9,607 bases of DNA, taken from positions 1-9,607 of the forward strand of contig CAYPST010000137.1 in NCBI GenBank assembly GCA_964413425.1. The letters are read 5' to 3'. The notes beneath the pieces were generated by a model. It saw only the letters and a program-made list of their open reading frames with translations, was not told the DNA's origin and did no database searches. Both the position numbers and the translations under genes were made by a program. Of this stretch, positions 1-8,706 are shown piece by piece (position 1 is the stretch's first letter; each line of letters starts with the position of its first letter). The stretch is from DATFLS01 sp964413425. GTDB lineage: Bacteria; Fidelibacterota; JAANXI01.

Positions 1-1
1 G

Positions 2-985
2 CTGCCAGAGCATCTCAAAGACAACCAGGTTCGATTTGTGAACGCGTTGTCTGTGCTGGAAACCGAATATGCATTGGAACCGGATACTTTACAATCTGCG
101 CCAGCTGACACCACTGTATTGCAAATATCGGATATCGATACCACGGTAGATCCGCCGGATTCAACCATTGATACAACGAGTTATGTGACTTCTGGAATAC
201 GGGTCATTGAACAGTATCTCCGCGAGGATTCTGCACTGGTCTCGGTAATTGATATCATAGTGGATGAAGGAGAAATTTCCGTGGATGCTGTCCCGTTCAT
301 AGGGGCAAGCGGCTATCTGGAGGGCTGGGAGGTCGGCCAGCATACGGTTCATATACAGGCCCAGAGTGATGAGAATACGTATCGACTGACCACCACACGG
401 GATACCACCTTTTACACACTAACAGTGAAAGATACGGTGGATTTTGAGGGAAACCCAGGTGCTGACGGATTCGCGGATCTGGTAGAGACGAGTTCCAGTT
501 CGAGCAGTACGTTGGAAGTTACGACAAATACGGTCTCAGGTGATACGGTCTCAGATTCCCTGGCCATGAGTTTTCAGTCCGATCGAAAAGCAACTATTCT
601 GCTGCACAGCCCGACCTCCTCCGGGAGACAGATCACATCCTATACCGATAACTATCTCTCCTCAGGTCCGGTGGACGCGGAGGAAGAGGCGGAGTTTGCG
701 CTGTTGCGGGTCATCAATGCGGCTTCGGCCGGTGTCACCGCCGCCGTCAGCATTATTGCCAACAATGATACGACGGGTCTTGCCACCGGAGAGGATGCTC
801 TGGGATTCACCAGCACTACCGGTTACGAAAAATACGAAGATGTTGGGGCAAAGATCCTCTATGTCACATCTCAGGCTGTTGAAATTTCGGAAGACATCAC
901 CCTGGAGGCGAACAAGCGGTACACCGCTTTTCTTTTCCAGGACGGGACGGAATTTTTCATAGAAGTCATGGTTGACGACGAATAA
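2..985 (+). CDS. DUF4397-like extracytoplasmic protein, 5' end missing
   Basis: The frame is open from the first bases, so the gene begins upstream; the GTG at 38 is an internal valine codon within VRFVNA, not a convincing start. The visible 327 residues appear to hold two related beta-rich units. Unit one opens with VRFVNA and continues through SGYLEGWEVGQHTVHI. Unit two, from about residue 229, opens with LLRVINAA and continues to NKRYTAFLFQDG. The VRxVNA opening and the late GxHTV or xKxYT strand resemble DUF4397, a domain of secreted or lipoprotein-anchored proteins with no established biochemical role. A Ser-rich linker (SSSSSS) lies between them, and unit one has a long Thr/Asp-rich insertion. 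A signal peptide or lipobox would lie outside the window. The stop is 27 bases before the receptor start, so the two are probably co-transcribed. Base composition is more AT-rich than in the receptor gene. The family call comes from pattern recognition only. Confidence 0.6.
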   Translation: MPEHLKDNQVRFVNALSVLETEYALEPDTLQSAPADTTVLQISDIDTTVDPPDSTIDTTSYVTSGIRVIEQYLREDSALVSVIDIIVDEGEISVDAVPFIGASGYLEGWEVGQHTVHIQAQSDENTYRLTTTRDTTFYTLTVKDTVDFEGNPGADGFADLVETSSSSSSTLEVTTNTVSGDTVSDSLAMSFQSDRKATILLHSPTSSGRQITSYTDNYLSSGPVDAEEEAEFALLRVINAASAGVTAAVSIIANNDTTGLATGEDALGFTSTTGYEKYEDVGAKILYVTSQAVEISEDITLEANKRYTAFLFQDGTEFFIEVMVDDE

Positions 986-1001
986 TTTTTGCAAATGAAT
1001 T

Positions 1002-1007
1002 GGAGGG
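1002..1007 (+). promoter_or_regulatory. Ribosome binding site of the TonB-dependent receptor gene
   Basis: GGAGGG lies five bases before the ATG at 1013. It decides the start: the same frame is open from a TTG at 989, but that codon has no suitably placed Shine-Dalgarno sequence, and starting there would add eight polar residues ahead of a normal signal peptide. Confidence 0.8.
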
Positions 1008-1012
1008 AGCAC

Positions 1013-4000
1013 ATGAGTGCAGAAAAATTATATAAATCCCTGGTACTTGTCTTGCTATTTCTGATTCCGGGGATGATGTTCGCACAGAACGGGAAGCTGG
1101 CGGGGACTGTGACGGATGCGGAGACCGGCGAGCCGCTCCCGGGAGCCAATATAATATTGGTCAATACTTCAATGGGTGCGGCGGCCAACGATGAAGGTCA
1201 ATATACCATCCTGAATATTTCGCCAGGTGTCTATAATGTCCGGGCGAGTTTCATCGGCTATGCCACGGTTACCATACAGAATCTCCGGATCAATGCAGAG
1301 CTGACCACCCGGCAGAACTTCGAACTGCAGGCCACCGGTATTGCCGGAGAAGAAGTGACGGTGGTGGCTGAACGGCCGCTGATTCAGCGGACCGCTACCA
1401 ATGCCCGGCGCATCATCGATGCGGAGGAAGTGAATTCCATGCCGGTGCGGGGCGTGCAGAACGTGGCCCTGCTGCAGCCAGGGATTGTTGAGCAGGACGG
1501 CAATATCCATATCCGGGGCAGCCGGGAGGACGAAGTGGGATACTACGTGGAAGGCGCCACTGTCCGCAGTTTCGTGACCGGTGAGCGCACCTCCGAAGTG
1601 ATTCCGGAAGCGCTGGAAGAGATGCAGATCCAGGCGGGCGGCTACACCGCAGAATACGGGGAAGCCAATGCCGGGATCGTGTCCATGGTGCTGCGGGAAG
1701 GACAGTCCAATTATAACTTTACCCTGCGCGGGGAAACGGATCAGTTTACCCCCTTGTACGAGCAAACACTGGGCACGTATTCCTACGGATACCAGGATAT
1801 CGTTGCCACCGCCGGCGGGCCTGTCCCGGGCCTGGGGAACAATATAACCTTCTTCCTGGCCGGGGAGAATGAACGGCTGGCCGACGTGTATCGCCGCTAC
1901 TACGAACCGTTTAACTTTGTCAGTGGCGAGACCGCCCTGGCCACTGGCGACACCATGTATCTGGTGGACAGCGGCCTGCGCGGTGGGACCAGAGGCGATA
2001 CCCTGGATGCCCTGAACTGGAAAGGTGGGAATACCCCCAATGCCGGCAGGAATCAATATAATCTCAACGGGGTAGTCTCCTTTGACTTGCAGCCGTTTAA
2101 ACTCCGGCTTTCCGGCACCCACACCTACTGGAAGAGACGGTATAATAATCTGGCCGTCTTCAACGTGCTCAATACGGACCGGAATCCGGTGCGGGAGTAT
2201 CAGAACTCATTATTCACCGCAAAATTAACCCATTTTCTCTCGCCCAGCACCTTTTACGAATTCAGCGTTTCCTATAATGGCGAACGATCGAAAGCCTATG
2301 ACCCGGTTCTCGGTGACAACTTCTGGTTGTATGCCGACAGCCTGGAAAACAAGCGGCATGGGTATGATTACGTCAGCCAGACCCATGACCCGTATGATTA
2401 CGATATCTATTCCTTTCCCTTTAATCGTCCCGGCGAGCTGCAAACCTCATTCAGCAAGTACGACCGTCAGTATATCGGCGGAAGCTTCAAAGCCGCGTCT
2501 CAGATCGGGGATCACGATCTGCGGTTCGGCGGCGATTTCAGACAGTATTTGCTGCGGAACTACAGCAGCCTGGGCGGTATTACCACCGGGTCCATCCTGA
2601 CACGACTGTATCAGGATCCGTCACTGTTGGACGACACGTCCGGTGACGGGGAATTTGCCAGATTGATGCGGACGGCGGCCAGCCCGGATAATTACGGCTA
2701 TGATGTGTTCGGCAACGAGACGGATTCCGGGATCGATCGTCCGAGAAAGCCGACCGTGACTGCGGCATATATCAATGATAAATATGAAATCGAGCAGCTG
2801 GTGTTCAATGTCGGCGTACGGTATGACCGATTCGATCTCGATGCCCGGCAGCCCAAAAATCTGAATGATCCGGGCTTTGATCCCAATGAAGTGACTATTA
2901 AGCCGGAGGAGTGGGAGGACGTTCCGGTCCGGCAGCACTTCTCGCCGCGACTGGGATTCGGATTTCCGGTAACCGACCGGACGGTGTTTCACCTGCAGTA
3001 TGGTCGCTTCGTCCAGATGCCGCGCATGAATCTCTCCTATGCCGGCTCCTCCATCAGTGCGCAGATCTTCAGCGGGGGCTTCTTCTACACCAATCCGGTG
3101 GGTTACGGCTTCAAACCTGAGAGCACCACCCAGTATGAGATCGGGTTCTCCCAGCAGTTCTCAAATTATGCCTCCTTTGATGCGACGCTGTTTTATAAAG
3201 ATATTCAGGATCAGATTCAGGTCCGGCGGGTCTTCCCGGCAGTAGGCTCGGATGCCCAGGCGTATGACCGCTATATCAACGGCGATTTCGCCACCACCCG
3301 GGGCCTGGAATTCCGGCTGACCCTGCGGCGGACCAACCGGATCCGGGGGTTTGTCAACTACACATTCTCAGAAGCCAAAGGCACCGGATCGTATGTGAAT
3401 CAGGCCAGCGCCTCCCTGGATCAGGCAACCAACCAGATTACGGTCATCACCCCGCTCTATTTTTCGCCGACCCATAAAGGATCCGTGAACCTTGATTATC
3501 GGTGGGGAGTCGACGACGGCGGCCCGATTCTTTCCAGATTGGGAATCAACCTGTTATTCGATTTCAAGAGTGGACATCCGTTTACTTTAAGTACCGGCGG
3601 AATCGGACAGAATGATTCCTGGCAGGGCGCCATCCTGTCGGATACCGATGCGCGGAACCGGCGCCCGCTGGAACCAATCGGATCATCCGAAACCCCCTGG
3701 TTTTTTACCACGAACCTGCGGGTGGATAAGACCGTGGCGGTGGGTCCCGTGGATATGAATTTCTATGTTTACATCCAGAACCTGTTCAACCGGAAGAACG
3801 TGCTGAATGTCTATCCTCGCACCGGGAATGCGGAAACCGACGGCTTTCTGGAAGATCCCGACCTGAGCGGTTCCATTATCGAGAGCGCCGGCGGGACCGG
3901 ATATGTGGCCCTGTACCGGGCGATTAACCTCCAGAACCGCATGCATTATCTGGGGTCCGGAATGCGCGGCGACGATCTGTGGGGTACTCCGCGCCAGATC

Positions 4001-4027
4001 CGGTTCGGCGTGTCCATCGAATATTAA
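1013..4027 (+). CDS. TonB-dependent outer-membrane receptor with carboxypeptidase-regulatory-like N-terminal domain
   Basis: This 1,004-residue protein should import a ligand across the outer membrane using energy from TonB-ExbB-ExbD. Residues 1 to about 25 form a signal peptide (hydrophobic LVLVLLFLIPGMMFA, cleavage probably before QNG). Residues about 27-105 form a carboxypeptidase-regulatory-like beta-sandwich (KLAGTVTDAETGEPLPGAN, then GVYNVRASFIGY). A TonB-box-like stretch EEVTVVAERP follows near residue 113, then a plug domain to about residue 229 with GNIHIRGSREDEVGYYVEG and GGYTAEYGEANAGIV. The rest is a beta-barrel with alternating aromatic strands, ending in RFGVSIEY, a typical aromatic barrel terminus. 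The architecture resembles SusC-type receptors, but no SusD-like gene follows; the next gene encodes a large secreted protein with a T9SS-like tail. The substrate cannot be read from the sequence. The family call is firm; carbohydrate, peptide or metal-chelate uptake are all possible. Confidence 0.93.
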   Translation: MSAEKLYKSLVLVLLFLIPGMMFAQNGKLAGTVTDAETGEPLPGANIILVNTSMGAAANDEGQYTILNISPGVYNVRASFIGYATVTIQNLRINAELTTRQNFELQATGIAGEEVTVVAERPLIQRTATNARRIIDAEEVNSMPVRGVQNVALLQPGIVEQDGNIHIRGSREDEVGYYVEGATVRSFVTGERTSEVIPEALEEMQIQAGGYTAEYGEANAGIVSMVLREGQSNYNFTLRGETDQFTPLYEQTLGTYSYGYQDIVATAGGPVPGLGNNITFFLAGENERLADVYRRYYEPFNFVSGETALATGDTMYLVDSGLRGGTRGDTLDALNWKGGNTPNAGRNQYNLNGVVSFDLQPFKLRLSGTHTYWKRRYNNLAVFNVLNTDRNPVREYQNSLFTAKLTHFLSPSTFYEFSVSYNGERSKAYDPVLGDNFWLYADSLENKRHGYDYVSQTHDPYDYDIYSFPFNRPGELQTSFSKYDRQYIGGSFKAASQIGDHDLRFGGDFRQYLLRNYSSLGGITTGSILTRLYQDPSLLDDTSGDGEFARLMRTAASPDNYGYDVFGNETDSGIDRPRKPTVTAAYINDKYEIEQLVFNVGVRYDRFDLDARQPKNLNDPGFDPNEVTIKPEEWEDVPVRQHFSPRLGFGFPVTDRTVFHLQYGRFVQMPRMNLSYAGSSISAQIFSGGFFYTNPVGYGFKPESTTQYEIGFSQQFSNYASFDATLFYKDIQDQIQVRRVFPAVGSDAQAYDRYINGDFATTRGLEFRLTLRRTNRIRGFVNYTFSEAKGTGSYVNQASASLDQATNQITVITPLYFSPTHKGSVNLDYRWGVDDGGPILSRLGINLLFDFKSGHPFTLSTGGIGQNDSWQGAILSDTDARNRRPLEPIGSSETPWFFTTNLRVDKTVAVGPVDMNFYVYIQNLFNRKNVLNVYPRTGNAETDGFLEDPDLSGSIIESAGGTGYVALYRAINLQNRMHYLGSGMRGDDLWGTPRQIRFGVSIEY

Positions 4028-4074
4028 CAGAATCCCAATAGATAATGTGGCAACCTATGTGTGAAGCGAAAGAC

Positions 4075-4080
4075 GGAGGA
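4075..4080 (+). promoter_or_regulatory. Ribosome binding site of the T9SS-tailed protein gene
   Basis: GGAGGA sits nine bases before the ATG at 4090. The frame is open upstream to 4045, but only the ATG at 4090 has this site and leads directly into a signal peptide. Confidence 0.8.
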
Positions 4081-4089
4081 AAGAATTCT

Positions 4090-7000
4090 ATGAAATTGAA
4101 ACATATATACCCAACTCTACTGATAGCAGTATTCATGGTGCCCTGGCTGCTGTTTGCCGCCAACGACGAGTTCGTCCGGCAGGAGCAGATGTCGCTGCGC
4201 AAAACCATGGGGCAGCCCAACGCCACCCTGTTGAATATTAACGAAATCGCCCACTGGATCCGGTCCAACGGGATCTCCGCCCATGATCCCAACACCAATG
4301 GTTCGGGCGTGTACTTTCCCCGGGGCGTGGGCGCCGGAGTGATTTTTACCGACGGCCTGGTGTGGGGCGGCTATGTGAATGACGGGCAGACACTGGCCAA
4401 ACGGGTGGGAGGCACCACCTATCCCACCGGCTTGCAGGCGGGGAAGATCATCAGCAAAGGCACTGCCGAAGATCCCGGGGCTCCGGATGTCCGCATCTGG
4501 CGGGTCCGGGTGGATTTCGCCACTGCCGACCTGGCCCGGGATGCCGCCGAACTGCAGACCACCAGCACCGGGAACGTGACTGAGGCGGATATCGCAGATG
4601 TCCGGGCCCAGTACCGGAAAGACTGGATGGAATGGCCCGCCGACAAGGGGGCCCCCTTTGACGACCGCGACGGGAACGGGATCTACGAACCGGATCCCAA
4701 CGGCAACGGCGTGCTGGGGGAACTGGAGGTGAACGAGGCGGGAGACACCACCTATGTGGAAGACATCCCCGGCTATCCCGGCGCGGATCAGACCGTCTGG
4801 TTCGTGGCCAACGACCTGAATCCCGGTCTCACTGCTTCTTTGTACGGGTCTCCTCCCATCGGAATAGAAATGCAGGCCACCCTGTGGGGCTATGACCGCA
4901 CCGATGCCCTCGGGAATGTGGTGTTCAAGCGGTACCGATTTATTTACAAGGGGACCGGGAGTACCGGAAGCGGTTCAACCATCGACAGTATGTTCGTGGC
5001 CCAGTGGTCGGATCCGGATCTCGGGGAGTACTCGGACGACTTTGTCGGGACAGATGTGGATAAAAGTCTCTCCTTTGTCTGGAATTCCACCACGGTTGAT
5101 CCCCTGTTCGACCAGGCCGGGTTTCCGCCGCCTGCGGCGGGGTACGACTTCCTGCAGGGTCCCGTGGTCGAAGGAAAAGCCGGTCAGGATCGCAACAATA
5201 ACGGGGTGGACGATGCTGCCGATTTCGCCATATTCAAGGGGGAGGAAATTGGCCCCGGTTACATCAACCTGCCCATGACGGCATTTAACTTTTTTGCCGC
5301 CGGGAGTGCTATCACGGATCCGGATCTCCAGCAGTATTCCGGAACCGACCAGTGGTACAATCTGATGAACGGGATGCTGCCCAGAAGCGATCCCAATAAT
5401 CCGGAGCCTTTTACCAACCATGCCGGTGAACCCACAAAGTTCACTCTTGATGGAGATCCTGTGACCGGTGAAGGGGATACTGATGAAAATGGTGGTTTGG
5501 GACCAGGGGATCGCCGGATGCAGATGATCTCCGGCCCCTTCTCCATGGCCCTGGGCGACACCAATGAAGTGGTCACCGCGCTGATTACCGGCATGGGCGC
5601 GGACCGGCTGTCCAGTATTTCCGTGCTCCGGTATAACGATATCGCCGCCCAGAGCGCGTATGACAACTTCTTCGAACTGCCGAAGGCCCCGCCGGCGCCT
5701 GTGGTTCAGCCAACTCCGCTGGATCAGAAGATCATTCTGGACTGGGGATCCAATCCCGCAGGTATTCAATCTATCGAGGGCCAGGACGAAAAAGGATATA
5801 CCTTCCAGGGATATAACGTATATCAGCTGCCGAGTGCCAGCGCCACATCGGATCAGGCCGAAAGAATTGCTACTTACGATGTTGTTGATGAGGTCACAAC
5901 CATCCTGGATAAACGGTTCGACGTGCAATCCGGTCAGATTCTGGACGTACCGGTCCAGCTTGGAACCAATTCCGGAATCAAGCGCAGGGAAGTGATCACC
6001 AAAGATGCGTTTACCGGTCGCCCCCTGGTAAACGGCACCCGGTATTATTTTGCCGTCACTGCCTATAATTTCAATCCCGGCGAGGACGTGCCCACTAGAA
6101 GCCTGGAAAGCTCCATGAACGTGATGGAAATTGTACCTCAAAGCAATGATCCCGGGGTGGTGCTCAAGGATGAGCTCGGTGACTCGCTTGAGGTTACACA
6201 TACCGGAAACAGCGACGGAACGGTTACTGCAACCGTCATCAATCCCAAGGCTACCACCGGAAACAGCTACAAGGTATTCTTTACCGAGAACCCCAGCGCC
6301 GCCTCCGGTTTCGACTGGGGCCTGCTCAATACCGATACCGGAGATACCTTACTGTCCGGGATGCTGGATCAATCGGACGCCCAGAAGAATCCGTTCGTGG
6401 AAGGAGTGGAGGTGAAAGTCCTCGGGCCACCGGCCGGAATGAATCCGAATAAGTACGGCGATTTCTATTCCACAAACTATGGTCCGGATTATGAGAGTTT
6501 TGACAAACAATACCTGCAGGGATGGGATTTTGAAGGCACGCGCTGGATCAGCGGCACCGATATTGGTGGCATGGGACTGTTCGGAGGGCTCTTGAACGGG
6601 TATGAGTTCTTTGGCACCACTTTGAGCGCTCCCGATTATGTGGATGTTGAGATGCGGTTTACCGATAACCCGACTCGAAGTGAAGCGAACGGATGGCAGA
6701 AAGCATATGTCTACCGAAGAGATTTAGGGTGGCCCTATCCGTTCTATGATATTGGCTGGGTACCATTTACGATATGGAATACGGAAGCGGATCCTGAAGT
6801 GCAGCTGAATGTCTGCTTCGTGGAAGCGGCGAGTATGGCTCCTCCCAATAATATATGGGATATGGGCTGGGATGGAAGTTCCTTTGCGGATTTTGGTGGA
6901 AGAGAATATATCTTTATAATGAGAAGCGAGTATTCACCTGATGCTGGTACGTATGATGATACAAATTGGGGGCCAGCCGCTGATGTACAATATGCCATCT

Positions 7001-7461
7001 GGCCAAGTGCCCGGGGAAGTCACCCCTATCAGGAAGCTCCATTCAACCTCCAGATTTTCGCGTCGAATGTGAATACGGCAACAGATGAATTTGCCTACTC
7101 CACGCAGGGTTCCGAATACAGCGAAGACCTGGCGAAAACGGACGTGGAAAAAATCAACGTCTTCCCGAACCCCTATTACGGATACAACCCGCAGGAAACG
7201 GATCTGTTAGAGAGATTTGTGACTTTTAATCACCTGCCGCAGAAAGCGACCATCCGGATCTTCGATCTGGCCGGCACCTTGGTGCGGACGCTCGAAAAAG
7301 ATGATGAGAGCCAGTTTCTGCAGTGGGATCTGGCGAATCACAACGAGCTGCCCGTGGCCAGCGGCATTTATATTGCCCATATCGAAATGCCGGATCTCGG
7401 TGAAAACAAGATCCTGAAACTGGCGATTATTCGGGAGCAGGAATACCTGCTGCGGTATTAA
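4090..7461 (+). CDS. Large secreted Asp-rich protein with fibronectin III-like region and T9SS type A-like C-terminal sorting domain
   Basis: The product has 1,123 residues. Residues 1 to about 24 are a signal peptide (TLLIAVFMVPWLLFAAND). The body contains Asp/Asn/Gly loops that look like calcium sites: DRDGNGIYEPDPNGNG (about 192-207), an acidic run SDPDLGEYSDDFVGTDVD (about 306-323), DRNNNGVDDAAD (about 367-378) and DTDENGG (about 463). From about 531 to 664 a fibronectin III-like unit runs from PPAPVVQPTPLDQKIILDW through YTFQGYNVYQ to YYFAVTAYNF. The last hundred or so residues, from INVFPNPYYGYNP (about 1021) through RIFDLAGTLVRTL to ASGIYIAHIE and ILKLAIIR, match the pattern of a T9SS type A sorting domain, which directs Sec-exported cargo across the outer membrane. 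No catalytic motif was recognised. It lies between the receptor and a PorV-like gene, suggesting a surface partner of the receptor; that is inference. The part around 6600-6960 is much more AT-rich than the first half. Confidence 0.85.
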   Translation: MKLKHIYPTLLIAVFMVPWLLFAANDEFVRQEQMSLRKTMGQPNATLLNINEIAHWIRSNGISAHDPNTNGSGVYFPRGVGAGVIFTDGLVWGGYVNDGQTLAKRVGGTTYPTGLQAGKIISKGTAEDPGAPDVRIWRVRVDFATADLARDAAELQTTSTGNVTEADIADVRAQYRKDWMEWPADKGAPFDDRDGNGIYEPDPNGNGVLGELEVNEAGDTTYVEDIPGYPGADQTVWFVANDLNPGLTASLYGSPPIGIEMQATLWGYDRTDALGNVVFKRYRFIYKGTGSTGSGSTIDSMFVAQWSDPDLGEYSDDFVGTDVDKSLSFVWNSTTVDPLFDQAGFPPPAAGYDFLQGPVVEGKAGQDRNNNGVDDAADFAIFKGEEIGPGYINLPMTAFNFFAAGSAITDPDLQQYSGTDQWYNLMNGMLPRSDPNNPEPFTNHAGEPTKFTLDGDPVTGEGDTDENGGLGPGDRRMQMISGPFSMALGDTNEVVTALITGMGADRLSSISVLRYNDIAAQSAYDNFFELPKAPPAPVVQPTPLDQKIILDWGSNPAGIQSIEGQDEKGYTFQGYNVYQLPSASATSDQAERIATYDVVDEVTTILDKRFDVQSGQILDVPVQLGTNSGIKRREVITKDAFTGRPLVNGTRYYFAVTAYNFNPGEDVPTRSLESSMNVMEIVPQSNDPGVVLKDELGDSLEVTHTGNSDGTVTATVINPKATTGNSYKVFFTENPSAASGFDWGLLNTDTGDTLLSGMLDQSDAQKNPFVEGVEVKVLGPPAGMNPNKYGDFYSTNYGPDYESFDKQYLQGWDFEGTRWISGTDIGGMGLFGGLLNGYEFFGTTLSAPDYVDVEMRFTDNPTRSEANGWQKAYVYRRDLGWPYPFYDIGWVPFTIWNTEADPEVQLNVCFVEAASMAPPNNIWDMGWDGSSFADFGGREYIFIMRSEYSPDAGTYDDTNWGPAADVQYAIWPSARGSHPYQEAPFNLQIFASNVNTATDEFAYSTQGSEYSEDLAKTDVEKINVFPNPYYGYNPQETDLLERFVTFNHLPQKATIRIFDLAGTLVRTLEKDDESQFLQWDLANHNELPVASGIYIAHIEMPDLGENKILKLAIIREQEYLLRY

Positions 7462-7512
7462 CACAGAATGATATGCACTGCGAATGCGGTAAGGAATTAG
7501 AAGAGGACTAGA

Positions 7513-7517
7513 AGGAG
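7513..7517 (+). promoter_or_regulatory. Ribosome binding site of the PorV-like gene
   Basis: AGGAG lies six bases before the ATG at 7524, within a purine-rich run, and supports that ATG as the start. Confidence 0.78.
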
Positions 7518-7523
7518 AATTCA

Positions 7524-8564
7524 ATGAGATTTACAAAGACCATACACATATTGGCATTGATGCTGCTGCCGGTATTTATGGTGGCCACAGCCATGGGAGC
7601 TGGCTATGATCGTGCAGGCACTGCTTCGGGCCAGCAGCTGTTAATCCCGGTGGGAGCGAGATCCATCGCTCTGGGAGGTTCAAATCTGGCCACCGTCACT
7701 GGTGTGGACGCTGTCTACTGGAACCCCGCCGGGATCGCCCGGGCCGGGTACGCGGCCAATGCGATGTTCTCGAGAACAAACTATCTGGCAGATATCGGGG
7801 TAAATTTCGCAGCCGTGGACGCGTCGTTGTTCGGGTTCGGCCATTTTGCGTTCAGCCTGAAATCTCTGGATTTCGGGCAAATCCCGATTACCACTGCGGA
7901 TAATCCCGATGGGACCGGCGGGACGTTCAGCCCCACCTTCTTCGTGGGGAGCTTGTCGTATTCCCGGATGTTGACCGACCGTATCTCCATCGGCGCCACG
8001 GCGAAACTGATCTCCGAAAAAATCGAGCGGGTCGGGGCCAGCGGCGTGGCCTTCGATGCCGGGGTGCAGTATACGAATTTTGCGGATGTCCGCGGCCTTG
8101 ACATCGGGGTGTCTGTTAAAAATGTCGGGCCGTCCATGGAGTACGACGGTCCCGGAATGCTCCGACAGGGTGACGTGGAGGGCGCCAATCGCCCACCGGG
8201 CCAGTACAAAGTGAACTCAGCCGCGTTTGAATTGCCGTCCAATTTCGATATCGGGATTTCCTATCGGATCCCGTTTGCGGAGAACACCTTATCTGTGAAC
8301 TACCTGTTCCGCAACAACAACTTCTTGCACGATCAGAGCAACCTGGGGGCGGAACTGGCATTGTACGACGTGCTGTACCTTCGCGGCGGATACCAGATGC
8401 TGATGGGGGCGACTGACGGTGAGACAAGCGTCTTCGGCCCGGCGCTCGGCGGCGGGCTGCAGTATGGGTTCGGGGGTACCGAAATTCTGGTTGATTATTC
8501 CTATCAGATGATAGAATACTTCAACAACCAGCATACCATTTCATTCAGTATGGGATTTAACTAA
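7524..8564 (+). CDS. PorV/PorQ-family outer-membrane beta-barrel protein
   Basis: The 346-residue product begins with a signal peptide (KTIHILALMLLPVFMVATAMG, cleavage near residue 25). It continues with the hallmark of the PorV/PorQ and UPF0164-like families: LIPVGARSIALGGSNLA (about 40-56) followed by VDAVYWNPAGIARA (about 61-74). The remainder is a run of amphipathic strands of FadL-like type, ending in ISFSMGFN. Length is normal for the family. In Bacteroidetes, PorV carries T9SS cargo from the translocon to the PorU attachment complex, while PorQ and other paralogues have related outer-membrane roles. The preceding gene encodes a protein with a T9SS-like tail, so a dedicated shuttle role is attractive. 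FCB genomes often carry several paralogues, and orthology to PorV itself cannot be decided here, so no gene symbol is given. It follows the upstream gene by 62 bases and is the last gene before a terminator. Confidence 0.85.
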   Translation: MRFTKTIHILALMLLPVFMVATAMGAGYDRAGTASGQQLLIPVGARSIALGGSNLATVTGVDAVYWNPAGIARAGYAANAMFSRTNYLADIGVNFAAVDASLFGFGHFAFSLKSLDFGQIPITTADNPDGTGGTFSPTFFVGSLSYSRMLTDRISIGATAKLISEKIERVGASGVAFDAGVQYTNFADVRGLDIGVSVKNVGPSMEYDGPGMLRQGDVEGANRPPGQYKVNSAAFELPSNFDIGISYRIPFAENTLSVNYLFRNNNFLHDQSNLGAELALYDVLYLRGGYQMLMGATDGETSVFGPALGGGLQYGFGGTEILVDYSYQMIEYFNNQHTISFSMGFN

Positions 8565-8599
8565 ACCCGATCATCGCACCCCATAGTAACTCTGCAATA

Positions 8600-8634
8600 A
8601 AAGGCCGGGAGAGCTCCCGGCCTTTGTTGTTTTT
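8600..8634 (+). terminator. Intrinsic terminator of the surface-protein operon
   Basis: A perfect GC-rich stem (AAGGCCGGGA pairing with TCCCGGCCTT, about 10-12 pairs) closes a four-base GAGC loop and is followed by a T-rich tract (TTGTTGTTTTT). It begins 36 bases after the PorV-like stop codon. The A-run before the stem would make it weakly functional from the other strand too, but no convergent gene is seen. Confidence 0.9.
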
Positions 8635-8706
8635 GACTATTAAGATAACTCAGGTATACAATGGGATTAGAGCCCTGAAAACCGTATAGGGATATATCAT
8701 CGAGGC

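Noticed and set aside
1169..2122. 317-residue minus-strand open frame opposite the receptor plug
   Set aside because: The + strand here encodes the regulatory and plug domains without interruption; the minus frame is His/Gly-rich shadow sequence without a start signal.
4028..4089. Possible duplicated spacer: both gaps before 4090 and 7524 are 62 bases and contain GAATTC near the start codon
   Set aside because: The two spacers do not align beyond short purine-rich ribosome-binding stretches, so equal length is probably coincidence.
4975..6201. 408-residue minus-strand open frame opposite the T9SS-tailed gene
   Set aside because: It is a shadow frame in GC-rich coding DNA; the + strand has a signal peptide, domains and a sorting tail, whereas the minus frame has no coherent protein features.
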